Virus record (IMG/VR): IMGVR_UViG_3300021963_000257
Coordinates: 1 to 40,924 of that record
From: a virus
DNA length: 40,924 nt
Strand: one strand, 5' to 3'
Under the pieces are notes generated by a model. It was not told the DNA's origin and searched no databases. It worked only from the letters and a program-made list of their open reading frames with translations. How positions within the stretch are numbered: the first letter of the stretch is position 1; each line of letters begins with the position of its first letter. The translations under genes were made by a program, and so were the position numbers. Shown here piece by piece: positions 1 to 7,385 of this stretch.

Positions 1-371
1 CGCATTGCGAAGATGAGTCCAGTAGGACCACTCATTGGTTGAACACCAGCCAGGTCATATGCGACCAGGTTAGGCATCGAACGACGGATCAGTGAGATCA
101 GTACGGGATCGAAACCTGCGGTAGGACCACCAGCCAGTGATCCACCACCGAAACCACCACCAGCACCAGCAGCATTGCCACTGTTGGTTGGGGATTCCAT
201 GAGGCTTTGCATTGAACCGTTGTCAAATGCACTTTGCTCTCTTAAAAATCTTTCTTGGTTTTCCAGCAGGACTGCGGTTACCGCTCTACGATGGGAATCT
301 TGGATTGGATCAAGACCCTCATAGTTGAGGAGAGGTGCCCACTTTTCCTGCAGATGCTCGGATTGGAACAT
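1..371 (-). CDS. 23: Major capsid protein gp23, N-terminal part (cut by window edge)
   Basis: This is the first 123 codons of the T4-type major capsid protein, which forms the head hexamers. The start MFQSEHLQEKWAPLLNYEGL aligns with the T4 gp23 prohead delta-peptide (KWKPLLEGEGL in T4). The part before the window edge contains LISLIRRSMPNL and GVQPMSGPTGLIFAM, which are hallmark gp23 sequences. A Gly-rich linker lies at about residues 68-83. The tripeptide L57-M58-E59 before Ser60 sits where T4 gp23 has its gp21 cleavage site (LTE/A), so maturation after E59 is likely (inference). The ATG at 371 has AAAGGT 8 nt upstream (380-385). I see no clear late promoter in the 44-nt gap after gp22, so transcription may come from the gp22 promoter. 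The C-terminal three quarters lie outside the window. Confidence 0.95.
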   Translation of the reverse strand, partial: MFQSEHLQEKWAPLLNYEGLDPIQDSHRRAVTAVLLENQERFLREQSAFDNGSMQSLMESPTNSGNAAGAGGGFGGGSLAGGPTAGFDPVLISLIRRSMPNLVAYDLAGVQPMSGPTGLIFAM

Positions 372-415
372 TTGCGTTTACCTTTGGGAATGTTTACGTT
401 TGATTAATATTAAAT

Positions 416-1507
416 TCAGTTTTTAGCAACAGCCTGAAGAGTCTTCAGGTATGCAGCCATTGGTCCCGAAATATTTTCGGTAGAATGGTCTACACCTTCG
501 GAAAGGGTTTCAGTATGTGCTTTAGGAGTTTTATTTGCTGGGAAATAAGATTCCTTCAGCATCTCCAGTTTTTCACGATATTCTTCTTCACTTTCAAACT
601 CAACACTTTCGGCAAGTGAAGCGAGCTTCTCTTTCTGAGTAGCAGCAAGGCCCTCAGAAATCTGATCGAAGATTCCATCAGCAACCGACTCTGCGAGTCT
701 TTGGTTCAGTTGGATATTCTTCTCAATCTGCTCGTTGAGTTTTGTCTCCATGTCATCAAGTTTTTCTACCATGCTCTCAAGGACATCATATTTATCTTCA
801 GGGATTGATACATAATGTGCTTCAAAAAGACCCTTCATTCCTTCAAGGAATGATTCGGTCATCTCAGTCTTAAGACCTTGCTCGACTGCCAGTTCATTTT
901 CGGTGAACCATTCGTCAGCAACGTACTCGAGGTAAGAATCAACTCTTTCCTTGAGTGCTTCTTTGATTTCTTCGACTTCTTCTACAAGTCTCTCTTCATA
1001 TTGTGCTTCGAGAGCTTCTTTGATTTCTCCAACTTTTGAAAGCAGAGCTGCTTCAAAGATTGTTTTTGCTCTTTCTTTAAACTCTTCGGAGAGTTCTTCA
1101 CCACCAAGGAGAGCATTAACATCATCTTCGATGTTATACTCTTCTACGGTTTCTTCTTCAACAACTTCAGTTTCTTCTTCGACAACTTCTTCTTCTTCAG
1201 TCTCTTCAACTTCAGCAAGAACTTCTTCATCATCAAGATCTTCTTCTTCTTTAACTGATTTCATAGCATCAGCAGATTTAGCACCTTTATTTACAATATC
1301 CTTAACTTGTTTAAGGGTTGCTCCAGGTGTCTTCAGTTTTGCTGAGTCGTCATCAGATTTATAATTTTCTGGGGTAGGACCACCCAGATCTTCATAAGAA
1401 CCTGCGATTGAAGTATCCATTGGATCTGCTGCTTTTGCACCAGCATTAACAGCGGTCTTGGATTGCTTAGTGCCTACTTCCATTTCTTGTAAATCTCCAC
1501 GAGACAT
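416..1507 (-). CDS. 22: Prohead core scaffolding protein gp22
   Basis: This 363-residue protein lies between the gp21 protease and the gp23 capsid genes, the invariant T4 position of the major scaffold, around which gp23 assembles and which gp21 later degrades. It is strongly acidic: residues about 86-125 are dominated by Glu, and the central and C-terminal parts are Glu/Lys/Leu-rich and predicted almost fully helical, as expected of a core protein. It is longer than T4 gp22 (about 269 aa), mainly through the N-terminal linker and the Glu tract. The ATG at 1507 has CGGAGAG at 1513-1519 and a perfect late promoter TATAAATA at 1545-1552. The assignment rests on position and composition; sequence similarity to T4 is weak in this family. 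Confidence 0.9.
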   Translation of the reverse strand: MSRGDLQEMEVGTKQSKTAVNAGAKAADPMDTSIAGSYEDLGGPTPENYKSDDDSAKLKTPGATLKQVKDIVNKGAKSADAMKSVKEEEDLDDEEVLAEVEETEEEEVVEEETEVVEEETVEEYNIEDDVNALLGGEELSEEFKERAKTIFEAALLSKVGEIKEALEAQYEERLVEEVEEIKEALKERVDSYLEYVADEWFTENELAVEQGLKTEMTESFLEGMKGLFEAHYVSIPEDKYDVLESMVEKLDDMETKLNEQIEKNIQLNQRLAESVADGIFDQISEGLAATQKEKLASLAESVEFESEEEYREKLEMLKESYFPANKTPKAHTETLSEGVDHSTENISGPMAAYLKTLQAVAKN

Positions 1508-1512
1508 TTGAA

Positions 1513-1519
1513 CTCTCCG
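1513..1519 (-). promoter_or_regulatory. Ribosome binding site of gp22
   Basis: The minus strand reads CGGAGAG five bases before the ATG of gp22. It is a good Shine-Dalgarno match and supports the chosen start. Confidence 0.7.
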
Positions 1520-1544
1520 TTTAACCTTAGTTTAAAACTATATT

Positions 1545-1552
1545 TATTTATA
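1545..1552 (-). promoter_or_regulatory. T4-type late promoter for gp22
   Basis: The minus strand reads TATAAATA, identical to the T4 late consensus recognised by the gp55 sigma-like factor. It lies in the 47-nt gap between gp21 and gp22, 38 nt before the gp22 start. It is the only perfect consensus copy among the intergenic sites found here. That fits the high demand for scaffold, and for capsid if transcription reads through. Confidence 0.88.
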
Positions 1553-1554
1553 AA

Positions 1555-2205
1555 TTAAAGATTTGCTAGAAAATCACTGAATAAGTTTAACTTATTTTCT
1601 TCTAACTTTTTCTGATCTACAAGAGTATTAATTGTCTTGTAAGTTTTCTGTGCATACTTCTCACGAAGGATGCCACCATCCCATACCCATTCTTTACCCT
1701 CCATAATTCCTTCAACAAATGCATCGGGTGCAGAAGGGTCTGCTACGATATCAGCAGCAGTTGCAAGCATGAAGTCATCACCAACAATATTGACTCCCTC
1801 ACGAGTTAACTTAAGTGAACCAATACCACGAGAAGAAACACCAAGTTTCACACCTTCAGAAATCAGAGATTCTGCAATCTTTCCCATAGGGGTAGAAAGA
1901 ATCTTTGCTTTTCCAATAAAGTTAGAACCACTTTCTCTCAGAGAAACAATCTTGTGGGAAACTCTATCTAAGTTTACGGTAGGACCATCTGGATGTCCAA
2001 GTTCTCCAAGTGCTCTACCGGCAAGAACATGATTCTCATTATAACGAGCAACTTCACGACGAAGAGTTTCCATAGGATACATACGACCATTGCGGTTTTT
2101 AATGTCTCCTTGGAGGAAAACTCCTTCGATGTAAAGTGATTTTTTACCGTCCTTGTTTTCGACGATAAATTCTACCTGTTCGATTTCTTCTCTAATGAGT
2201 TTCAT
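1555..2205 (-). CDS. 21: Prohead core maturation protease gp21
   Basis: This 216-residue serine protease matures the prohead by cutting scaffold, capsid and internal proteins. Family signatures are clear: LYIEGVFLQGDIKNRNGRMY (25-43), GRALGELGHP with the likely catalytic His71 (T4 has GELNHP), GVSSRGIGS with the likely nucleophile Ser124 or Ser125 (T4 GVSSRGLGS), and PSAPDAF at 157-163 (identical stretch PSAPDA in T4). Length is close to T4 gp21 (212 aa). The C-terminal 40 residues are charged and may be self-cleaved, as in T4. The ATG at 2205 is only 4 nt after the stop of the 88-residue gene, has no Shine-Dalgarno of its own and probably depends on coupling. Confidence 0.95.
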   Translation of the reverse strand: MKLIREEIEQVEFIVENKDGKKSLYIEGVFLQGDIKNRNGRMYPMETLRREVARYNENHVLAGRALGELGHPDGPTVNLDRVSHKIVSLRESGSNFIGKAKILSTPMGKIAESLISEGVKLGVSSRGIGSLKLTREGVNIVGDDFMLATAADIVADPSAPDAFVEGIMEGKEWVWDGGILREKYAQKTYKTINTLVDQKKLEENKLNLFSDFLANL

Positions 2206-2209
2206 TTGA

Positions 2210-2476
2210 TTAATTGGTAAGTCCTACTTTTGCTGCTTTAATGGATGATGAAGTCCATATAACATCAGTTGGAAGTTTCTCCAGAAATTCAATGGAGTTT
2301 CCAGGCATTGTAAAATAGTTTGTAGTTGCTGCTCCAACAATTGTAGAAACACCAACCGTAACAATACCTGCAGTGTCATTATGAATTCTTACACAAGTAG
2401 CACTTCCAATACTTGTAGCAGCACCTGCAGATGCACCTGTAGAAACTTCAGTCTCAATTATCTTAGTTCTTTGCAT
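2210..2476 (-). CDS. Small conserved-type protein of unknown function (gp68 position)
   Basis: I do not recognise this 88-residue protein. It is rich in Ala, Thr, Gly and Val, alternates in a way typical of a small beta domain (RIHNDTAGIVTVGVSTIVG, NYFTMPGNSIEFLEKLPTDV), and has no signal peptide, membrane segment or Cys pair. It occupies the slot of T4 gene 68 (a prohead core protein) between 67 and 21. However, gp68 is charged and helical, so this is not an obvious homologue. A small virion or decoration protein is an inference from location only. It has its own late promoter, GATAAATA at 2502-2509, 26 nt before the ATG at 2476. Confidence 0.75.
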   Translation of the reverse strand: MQRTKIIETEVSTGASAGAATSIGSATCVRIHNDTAGIVTVGVSTIVGAATTNYFTMPGNSIEFLEKLPTDVIWTSSSIKAAKVGLTN

Positions 2477-2501
2477 TTTTATAATAAAGTCTTATACTTT
2501 T

Positions 2502-2509
2502 TATTTATC
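2502..2509 (-). promoter_or_regulatory. Late promoter for the 88-residue gene
   Basis: The minus strand reads GATAAATA, seven of eight bases of the T4 late consensus. It is fused to the TGA stop (2508-2510) of the preceding gp67-like gene, giving TGATAAATA. Distance to the ATG at 2476 is 26 nt. Confidence 0.7.
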
Positions 2510-2687
2510 ATTCTTCGTAGTCTTCATTATTTTCTTCTTCAGTTTCTCCACTGAAAAGAAAATCTGCCACTTGTGGTTTGAAAGAATCAACTCTTTCAGA
2601 TGCTTTTGCAAATAAAAGATCTTTAATTTTATCACTAATATGAGAGGGACTCTCATCACTAGTAATCATATCCATTAATTCATCCAT
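2508..2687 (-). CDS. 67: Prohead core protein, gp67-like
   Basis: This 59-residue acidic protein sits directly after the portal gene, the T4 position of gene 67 (prohead core protein PIP). It has an N-terminal amphipathic helix (MDELMDMITSD), a Lys/Phe-containing middle (LLFAKASERVDSFKPQVADFL) and a very acidic tail ending ETEEENNEDYEE, the same layout as T4 gp67. I chose the ATG at 2687, not the TTG at 2699 that makes the longest ORF. It starts MDEL and stands 26 nt from the promoter at 2713-2720, the same spacing as in the next gene. The function (initiating the scaffold core at the portal, later cut by gp21) is inferred from the T4 counterpart. Confidence 0.7.
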   Translation of the reverse strand: MDELMDMITSDESPSHISDKIKDLLFAKASERVDSFKPQVADFLFSGETEEENNEDYEE

Positions 2688-2712
2688 GATTTTAATCAAT
2701 AGTATTCTGAGT

Positions 2713-2720
2713 TATTTATT
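2713..2720 (-). promoter_or_regulatory. Late promoter for gp67-like gene
   Basis: The minus strand reads AATAAATA, one mismatch to the T4 late consensus. It overlaps the TAA stop of gp20 (2719-2721), so the junction reads TAATAAATA. Distance to the chosen ATG is 26 nt. Confidence 0.65.
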
Positions 2721-4383
2721 AAATTTCCCCACCCTTTGGTATTTCTACCGTTTTCTCCACAGATCCTAAGTCTGGTTCCGTGACAGGTTTTCCTAAATCC
2801 ATACTTGCAGGATCTGCCTGAATTGGTTGTCCTGTTTCCGGATCTACTTGCATTTGAGATGGATCTGGAATAATTCCCTCTTTAATTTCCTTTTTAATCA
2901 ACATATCTTGCTCAACGATCTCTTGATCAGTTTGACGAAGAACTTTTCTTCTAAGATAATCTTGAGAGAAATATCTCCCAACATATGGTTCTGCAGTCGC
3001 TGCCAAACTAAGCCTTTCGTTTAAGAGTTCGGCATCTTTAAGTTCTGCAAAATGATTATCATATAAGAAATCATATTGAATATGCTCATTCATAATCTCC
3101 CAGTCTTCGGGAGTAATAATATTCTTAAGAATAAGTTGAGTTTTCAACATGTCACTAAACATATTAGAGAATCTCTTTCTCAAACGACCAACGAACTTGC
3201 TGAATTTGAGTTCATCTCTTAAGATTTCTGATGAACGTCCAAGATTAAAACCACCTTCTCCACCTATTCTAGTTGGTGGAACATTTAATGATTTATAGAG
3301 TTTTTCTTGAAAATATTTGATATCTGTAATCTCTCCGAGATTTTGACCTCCAGGAAGAGTAGAGATTTCGGTTCCTCTACCACCTTCACGTCGAGGAAGC
3401 CAAAAATCTTCAAGCATACTCATGTATTTTTTGTCATCACGGATTTCCCCGGTGTTAGCATCATATACTAACTTATTACGATATCTCATCATTACATCTC
3501 TGAGATATTGCTCTGCCTTTACCTTGGGAAGATTTCCAACATCAATATAGAAAATTCTTCTTTCCGGAGCACGAGATAATCTATAGATAACAAGTGAATC
3601 CTCAATCATCCTTAATTGATTGAGTGACTTGATTGCTTTATGGAGATAAGAAAGTGTTGATCCCTTATTTCTATCTACAAGACCCGAAGTACAGTAAGTA
3701 ATAGAATCTTTAGACATTTTGATTCCATTATTAGCACCAGATGCTGTTGGATTTGCGGTGGGGTAAGCTGTTTTGGGACTATAAACAAAATATTCTTCAA
3801 TCTCCGGGAACTCATAATCCATAGGATTATCAGATCTCATATTCGATAGACGGAGATGGTCATCTTTTTTCTTCTTGTTTTGTCTCACATAACGCATCTT
3901 AAGGGCATCAATATAACGAAGTTCCTGAATGCCCTCATGTGGATTTTTCAAGTCAATCACTTTATGATAGTAAAGACGACCATCAATATACCAATTTCTG
4001 TAGATTTCGTGAGATTTTTTATCAAAGTCGAGTAGTTCTAAAATATATTTAAACTCTTCTCTAATTTTTTTCTTGATACCATCGCTTGCGTTCAGATTAT
4101 CTAAATCAATCTGAACAGGGCTATCATTTGTATCTGATACAATAGCTTCATTTACAATATCTTCAATAGCACTATCACATTCTGGATGAAGTGCCATCTC
4201 ACGATATCGTTTGATTAAATCAAACTCGGTTCTATAAACTCCTTCAATATCGACATAAGAACCAAAAAAACCACTACTCAAGTAGTGGTCAGTCCCATCC
4301 TCGTTATTTTGAGGAACAGGACTGACTATACTTGATGATAGTGGTTCGTTATTCTCAATAGAGAATCCAAACAATTTTGCCAT
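2719..4383 (-). CDS. 20: Portal vertex protein gp20
   Basis: This 554-residue protein is the dodecameric portal through which DNA enters the head and to which neck and terminase bind. It is close in length to T4 gp20 (524 aa). Typical portal-family stretches are FDLIKRYREMALHPECDSAI (about 54-73), EAIVSDTNDSPVQIDLDNLN, the conserved RNWYIDGRLYYHKVIDL block, YRLSRAPERRIFYIDVGNLP and GRSSEILRDELKFSKFV. These also contain the region used for cyanophage g20 surveys. The start MAKLFGFSIENNE is cyanophage-like. A late promoter (4411-4418) precedes it. An intrinsic-terminator-like hairpin lies inside the coding region at 4264-4289. Confidence 0.96.
   Translation of the reverse strand: MAKLFGFSIENNEPLSSSIVSPVPQNNEDGTDHYLSSGFFGSYVDIEGVYRTEFDLIKRYREMALHPECDSAIEDIVNEAIVSDTNDSPVQIDLDNLNASDGIKKKIREEFKYILELLDFDKKSHEIYRNWYIDGRLYYHKVIDLKNPHEGIQELRYIDALKMRYVRQNKKKKDDHLRLSNMRSDNPMDYEFPEIEEYFVYSPKTAYPTANPTASGANNGIKMSKDSITYCTSGLVDRNKGSTLSYLHKAIKSLNQLRMIEDSLVIYRLSRAPERRIFYIDVGNLPKVKAEQYLRDVMMRYRNKLVYDANTGEIRDDKKYMSMLEDFWLPRREGGRGTEISTLPGGQNLGEITDIKYFQEKLYKSLNVPPTRIGGEGGFNLGRSSEILRDELKFSKFVGRLRKRFSNMFSDMLKTQLILKNIITPEDWEIMNEHIQYDFLYDNHFAELKDAELLNERLSLAATAEPYVGRYFSQDYLRRKVLRQTDQEIVEQDMLIKKEIKEGIIPDPSQMQVDPETGQPIQADPASMDLGKPVTEPDLGSVEKTVEIPKGGEI
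4264..4289 (-). terminator. Terminator-like hairpin inside gp20
   Basis: On the minus strand a perfect 9-base inverted repeat, ACCACTACT then TG then AGTAGTGGT (4289-4270), runs into a T tract (4269-4264). This is the layout of a factor-independent terminator. It lies about 95 nt inside the portal gene, over codons for roughly HYLSSGFFG. Stem GC is moderate, and translating ribosomes would disrupt the structure. It may be an attenuator or a coincidence of codon choice. Confidence 0.35.
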
Positions 4384-4410
4384 TATTAAAGTTTCTATCT
4401 ACTTATGATC

Positions 4411-4418
4411 TATTTATT
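4411..4418 (-). promoter_or_regulatory. Late promoter for gp20
   Basis: The minus strand reads AATAAATA, overlapping the TAA stop of gp19 (4417-4419) to give TAATAAATA. It lies 28 nt before the gp20 ATG at 4383. Confidence 0.7.
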
Positions 4419-5031
4419 ATGCTCCAGTTCCAGGTGCTTCTGGGAAGTAGTACTGAACTTGGAAGTCAACAGTAAATTCTTCAATTGTGTCTGAAGAATC
4501 ATATGAGAGATCAATAGCGGAAACTGCAGTTGGGAAAATATCGATAAAACGATATTGTGCCAAGATATTTGCGTTGTCACCAGTCGTGTTATTGCCTTGA
4601 GTGTTTGATGGGCTTCTGCCAAGTTGATAAACGATAGCTTGACCCATGTAATCTGAAGGGTTTGCAAGACCGGAGTGATCTCCATATTGAGCAAGGTTTT
4701 GCATCCATGCTTCAAATGCTCTTCTGTGTGAGAAGTTTTCATCGTTGATGATGGTTACGGTCCATACATCAAAAGTTCTGTCTCCAGCAACTTTCAGAGT
4801 ACGACCTCTGAAAGGAACATCGATTGATGCAACGTTCGATGCTGGAAGTGCAGCTGCTTTACAAAGAAAACGGAAGTTCTCTTTATCAAACTGTCCAGTT
4901 CCATCACCTTGAACACCAAGACTTACTCCTGCTGGAAAGGTAACATCAACTTCAAACAGATTAGGACGAGCACCACCACCAATCAGTTTTGATTTGAATT
5001 GTGAGATGCCTCTTGTTGGAATTTGTGCCAT
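4417..5031 (-). CDS. 19: Tail tube protein gp19
   Basis: This 204-residue protein polymerises into the inner tail tube. It starts MAQIPTRGISQFKSKLIGGG, followed by RPNLFEVDVTFP, the usual cyanophage gp19 opening. FLCKAAALPASNVASIDVPF and GRTLKVAGDRTFDVWTVTII are the tube-family core (compare T4 gp19, 163 aa). It is somewhat longer than T4 through loops around residues 140-165. It lies between sheath and portal as in T4. Its strong Shine-Dalgarno AAAGGAGG (5041-5048) and a weak late promoter TATAAATT (5052-5059) fit a protein made in high copy. Confidence 0.96.
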   Translation of the reverse strand: MAQIPTRGISQFKSKLIGGGARPNLFEVDVTFPAGVSLGVQGDGTGQFDKENFRFLCKAAALPASNVASIDVPFRGRTLKVAGDRTFDVWTVTIINDENFSHRRAFEAWMQNLAQYGDHSGLANPSDYMGQAIVYQLGRSPSNTQGNNTTGDNANILAQYRFIDIFPTAVSAIDLSYDSSDTIEEFTVDFQVQYYFPEAPGTGA

Positions 5032-5040
5032 TTTTAGGTT

Positions 5041-5048
5041 CCTCCTTT
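5041..5048 (-). promoter_or_regulatory. Strong ribosome binding site of gp19
   Basis: The minus strand reads AAAGGAGG nine bases before the gp19 ATG. It is the strongest Shine-Dalgarno match I noticed in the intergenic gaps and suits a major structural protein. Confidence 0.85.
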
Positions 5049-5051
5049 AGT

Positions 5052-5059
5052 AATTTATA
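5052..5059 (-). promoter_or_regulatory. Possible late promoter for gp19
   Basis: The minus strand reads TATAAATT, seven of eight consensus bases but with the last base changed. It lies in the 36-nt gap between gp18 and gp19, 21 nt before the gp19 start. The call is weaker than the others because the changed position is within the usually invariant TAAATA core. Confidence 0.45.
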
Positions 5060-5067
5060 ATCTAAAA

Positions 5068-7293
5068 TCAAACTCTGCCAGCAACTTCTTCGAAACTTAC
5101 ACCAGTTCTGGTGGCAACGAAGGTAAGTGTGACGTAGTTAATAGACTTAGCTGGTTTCAGGAAGATGTCAGCTCTGAATTCATTATTATCAATTACGTCA
5201 GGAGTGTTATTTGTTTCATCGCAAACTACCAGGAATCCATAAATACCTCTCTTTGCCTGAACATCACGGAGATATGGTTCAACAATATTAACAAAGTTTG
5301 CTCTCGTAATTTGATCGTTCAGTTCAAAGAGTTGTGCCTCTGCTGACTTCTGAAGTGCTTGCTCAACGGTCAGGAACAGACGACGAACGTTGATTCTATC
5401 GAATGCTGATGCATATCCAAGAGCAGTCTTATCACCAAAGAGAAGAATGCCAATTCCAGGTTGATTAACAATAGAGTTAATTCTTACTGGGTACAGTTGA
5501 TCTCTTTGTGCCTTATTTGGATTATATGCGAGTTTAATCGCATTATTCAAGATACCTCTTTGCTGTCCTGCAGGTGAGAACCAAGGATAAGCAAAGATTG
5601 AAGTTCTTACGCATAAACCAGCAACATCTGGGTTGCATGGAATATAACGGAACTTATTGTTAAATCTATCGTAGGTATATTTGTATCCACTATCAAAGAT
5701 TGCATATGAAGAAGATGAAAGTGGGGCAAAGAATTTAATAATGTTGTCAGTCTGGGTATCCGTATTCGTAATTGGTCCACCATCTCCCTGAATAACATCA
5801 GATCTATGTGGAGAAACAACTGCTATACAATCTTTTCTATTATTTGCAATTGAAATCAAATGATTTGCTTTTGCTTGAGATTCGAACTTATTACCAAGAC
5901 CAGGACCCATGATAAGATAATCAACTGCGATCTCATCCTTATTGGAGAAGAGATTGTATGAAGTAAAAAGATTTCCAAGTGTTGCTGTCATTCCATTTGT
6001 TGGGGAATAATCAACACCACCACCAAGAGCATAGGTTACATTTCCTAATGCACTGAATGTAACTCCTTGTGCGAGTTGGTTCCATTGACCCTCACCCTCA
6101 GTTACCTTAACATATCCTGAAGAGAATCCAGTTGCTATTGGAGAAGTTCCATGGTAACTATCTGATCCTACAGAAGGATTATCTCCAACATAAACATAAG
6201 AAGAATATAATGCCAGATAATCTTTCCAGAAGTTTCTTTGTGGGGAATTAATTGCCGAGATGGAATCTGATGCTTTAGAAAGATTTAAATGCCTCTCTAA
6301 AAGATTTCCTTGAATTCCAGTTACGGATCCGGTGTCATCAACAATAACTACGTGGAGTGCATCATTTTTACCCTGCCTATCTAACACATAACCATTGCTA
6401 ACTGGTTTTGGTGCGATAGAACTCCAGAAAATCGTAGTATTTGTTAAATTCAAAGTCTGTTGATCATACCAATCAACAACAGAATCTGCTACGGTTACGG
6501 TTCCATTTCCTGTTGCAACACCCAAATCATCATAGAAAATAATAGAATCTAATGCTTGGAATGATGAGTTTGCATCACCTTGAGAATATGAAATAGGATA
6601 TTCTACACCAGCATCAGTTGCAGCAGAAGAAACTCTTGATACAACCTTAATATCAATAGTGCTGTTTCCTGTAGTTGAAGCAGTAGAAACTCCAGTAATA
6701 ATACCTTTAATATATCCATTAAATCCTGTGGTTGATCCAACACCAGGAATAACTGCATTGACTAAAGGAGTTGTAATGCCATATCCAACAATAGCACCAG
6801 CAGCACTAGGATCTGTTGTGGTAATTCCAATAGTTTGATCTGCCTTATCATCAATCATACAGATCTTAAGATTGTTTGCCCAAGAACCAGGATTCTTTGC
6901 GGCAAATACATAATCTGCTATATCATCAGCATAACCATTTGCTTGATAATCATCGAAGTTTTTGATCTTCAGTGTAGTTGTATATGCAAAACCTACACCA
7001 GCGTTTGCGTTATTTAAGGATGTCCCGTCAGTTCTTACAACCTTAAGAACGCCACCATATGAAAGGAATGATGATGCACTCATCCAGTATTCATATTGTC
7101 CATCGGTAGACATTGGCTTACCGAATACATTAATCAGTTCTTGTTCTGTGGTAATGTCAATTGCATCATCAACTGGACCAATCGAGAAAGGACCCGCAAT
7201 TGCTCCGATATTATCTAAAACATTATCAGCTCTTCCTACAGTTAAGTCAACCTCTCTGACGAGTACGCCTGGAGATAATTGAGGAGTCGCCAT
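5068..7293 (-). CDS. 18: Contractile tail sheath protein gp18
   Basis: This 741-residue protein forms the contractile sheath around the gp19 tube. It begins MATPQLSPGVLVREVDLTVG, the classic sheath opening, followed by GPFSIGPVDDAIDITTEQEL and SFLSYGGVLKVVRTDG. The conserved C-terminal sheath domain is visible from about residue 575: AYPWFSPAGQQRGILNN, YPVRINSIVNQPGIGILLFGD, INVRRLFLTVEQAL, and the end FLKPAKSINYVTLTFVATRT. It is longer than T4 gp18 (659 aa), with a Thr/Ser/Gly-rich variable middle that is probably exposed. The ATG at 7293 has AGGAGA five bases upstream and a CATAAATA late promoter at 7327-7334. Confidence 0.97.
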   Translation of the reverse strand: MATPQLSPGVLVREVDLTVGRADNVLDNIGAIAGPFSIGPVDDAIDITTEQELINVFGKPMSTDGQYEYWMSASSFLSYGGVLKVVRTDGTSLNNANAGVGFAYTTTLKIKNFDDYQANGYADDIADYVFAAKNPGSWANNLKICMIDDKADQTIGITTTDPSAAGAIVGYGITTPLVNAVIPGVGSTTGFNGYIKGIITGVSTASTTGNSTIDIKVVSRVSSAATDAGVEYPISYSQGDANSSFQALDSIIFYDDLGVATGNGTVTVADSVVDWYDQQTLNLTNTTIFWSSIAPKPVSNGYVLDRQGKNDALHVVIVDDTGSVTGIQGNLLERHLNLSKASDSISAINSPQRNFWKDYLALYSSYVYVGDNPSVGSDSYHGTSPIATGFSSGYVKVTEGEGQWNQLAQGVTFSALGNVTYALGGGVDYSPTNGMTATLGNLFTSYNLFSNKDEIAVDYLIMGPGLGNKFESQAKANHLISIANNRKDCIAVVSPHRSDVIQGDGGPITNTDTQTDNIIKFFAPLSSSSYAIFDSGYKYTYDRFNNKFRYIPCNPDVAGLCVRTSIFAYPWFSPAGQQRGILNNAIKLAYNPNKAQRDQLYPVRINSIVNQPGIGILLFGDKTALGYASAFDRINVRRLFLTVEQALQKSAEAQLFELNDQITRANFVNIVEPYLRDVQAKRGIYGFLVVCDETNNTPDVIDNNEFRADIFLKPAKSINYVTLTFVATRTGVSFEEVAGRV

Positions 7294-7298
7294 GTTTT

Positions 7299-7334
7299 TC
7301 TCCTGATACTTCAGTTTAACTGAAAATATTTATG
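7299..7334 (-). promoter_or_regulatory. gp18 control region: late promoter and ribosome binding site
   Basis: The minus strand carries the late promoter CATAAATA at 7327-7334, 34 nt before the gp18 ATG, and the Shine-Dalgarno AGGAGA at 7299-7304. Between them, 7310-7324 is a 15-base inverted repeat, TTCAGTT and AACTGAA about one central base, close to the expected start of the transcript. Confidence 0.75.
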
Positions 7335-7385
7335 AAAATGGACTTTTTGAATGGGGAAATGGTGTGTGAACTAAAATATAAGTAA

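Noticed and set aside
372-415. Search for a gp23 late promoter in the gp22-gp23 gap
   Set aside because: Only A+T-rich sequence such as TATTAATC is present. The TAAATA core is missing, so I did not call a promoter.
951-1364. Plus-strand ORF of 137 residues, extremely Ser-rich
   Set aside because: It is antisense to the Glu-rich part of gp22. GAA/GAG codons read on the other strand give Ser/Phe runs, and it has no neighbours or promoter on that strand.
4410-4742. Minus-strand ORF of 110 residues overlapping gp19
   Set aside because: It is an out-of-frame shadow of the well-supported tail tube gene; the translation has no family features.
7335-7385. Possible terminator between the Cys4 gene and gp18
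   Set aside because: No convincing stem precedes the short T/A runs.
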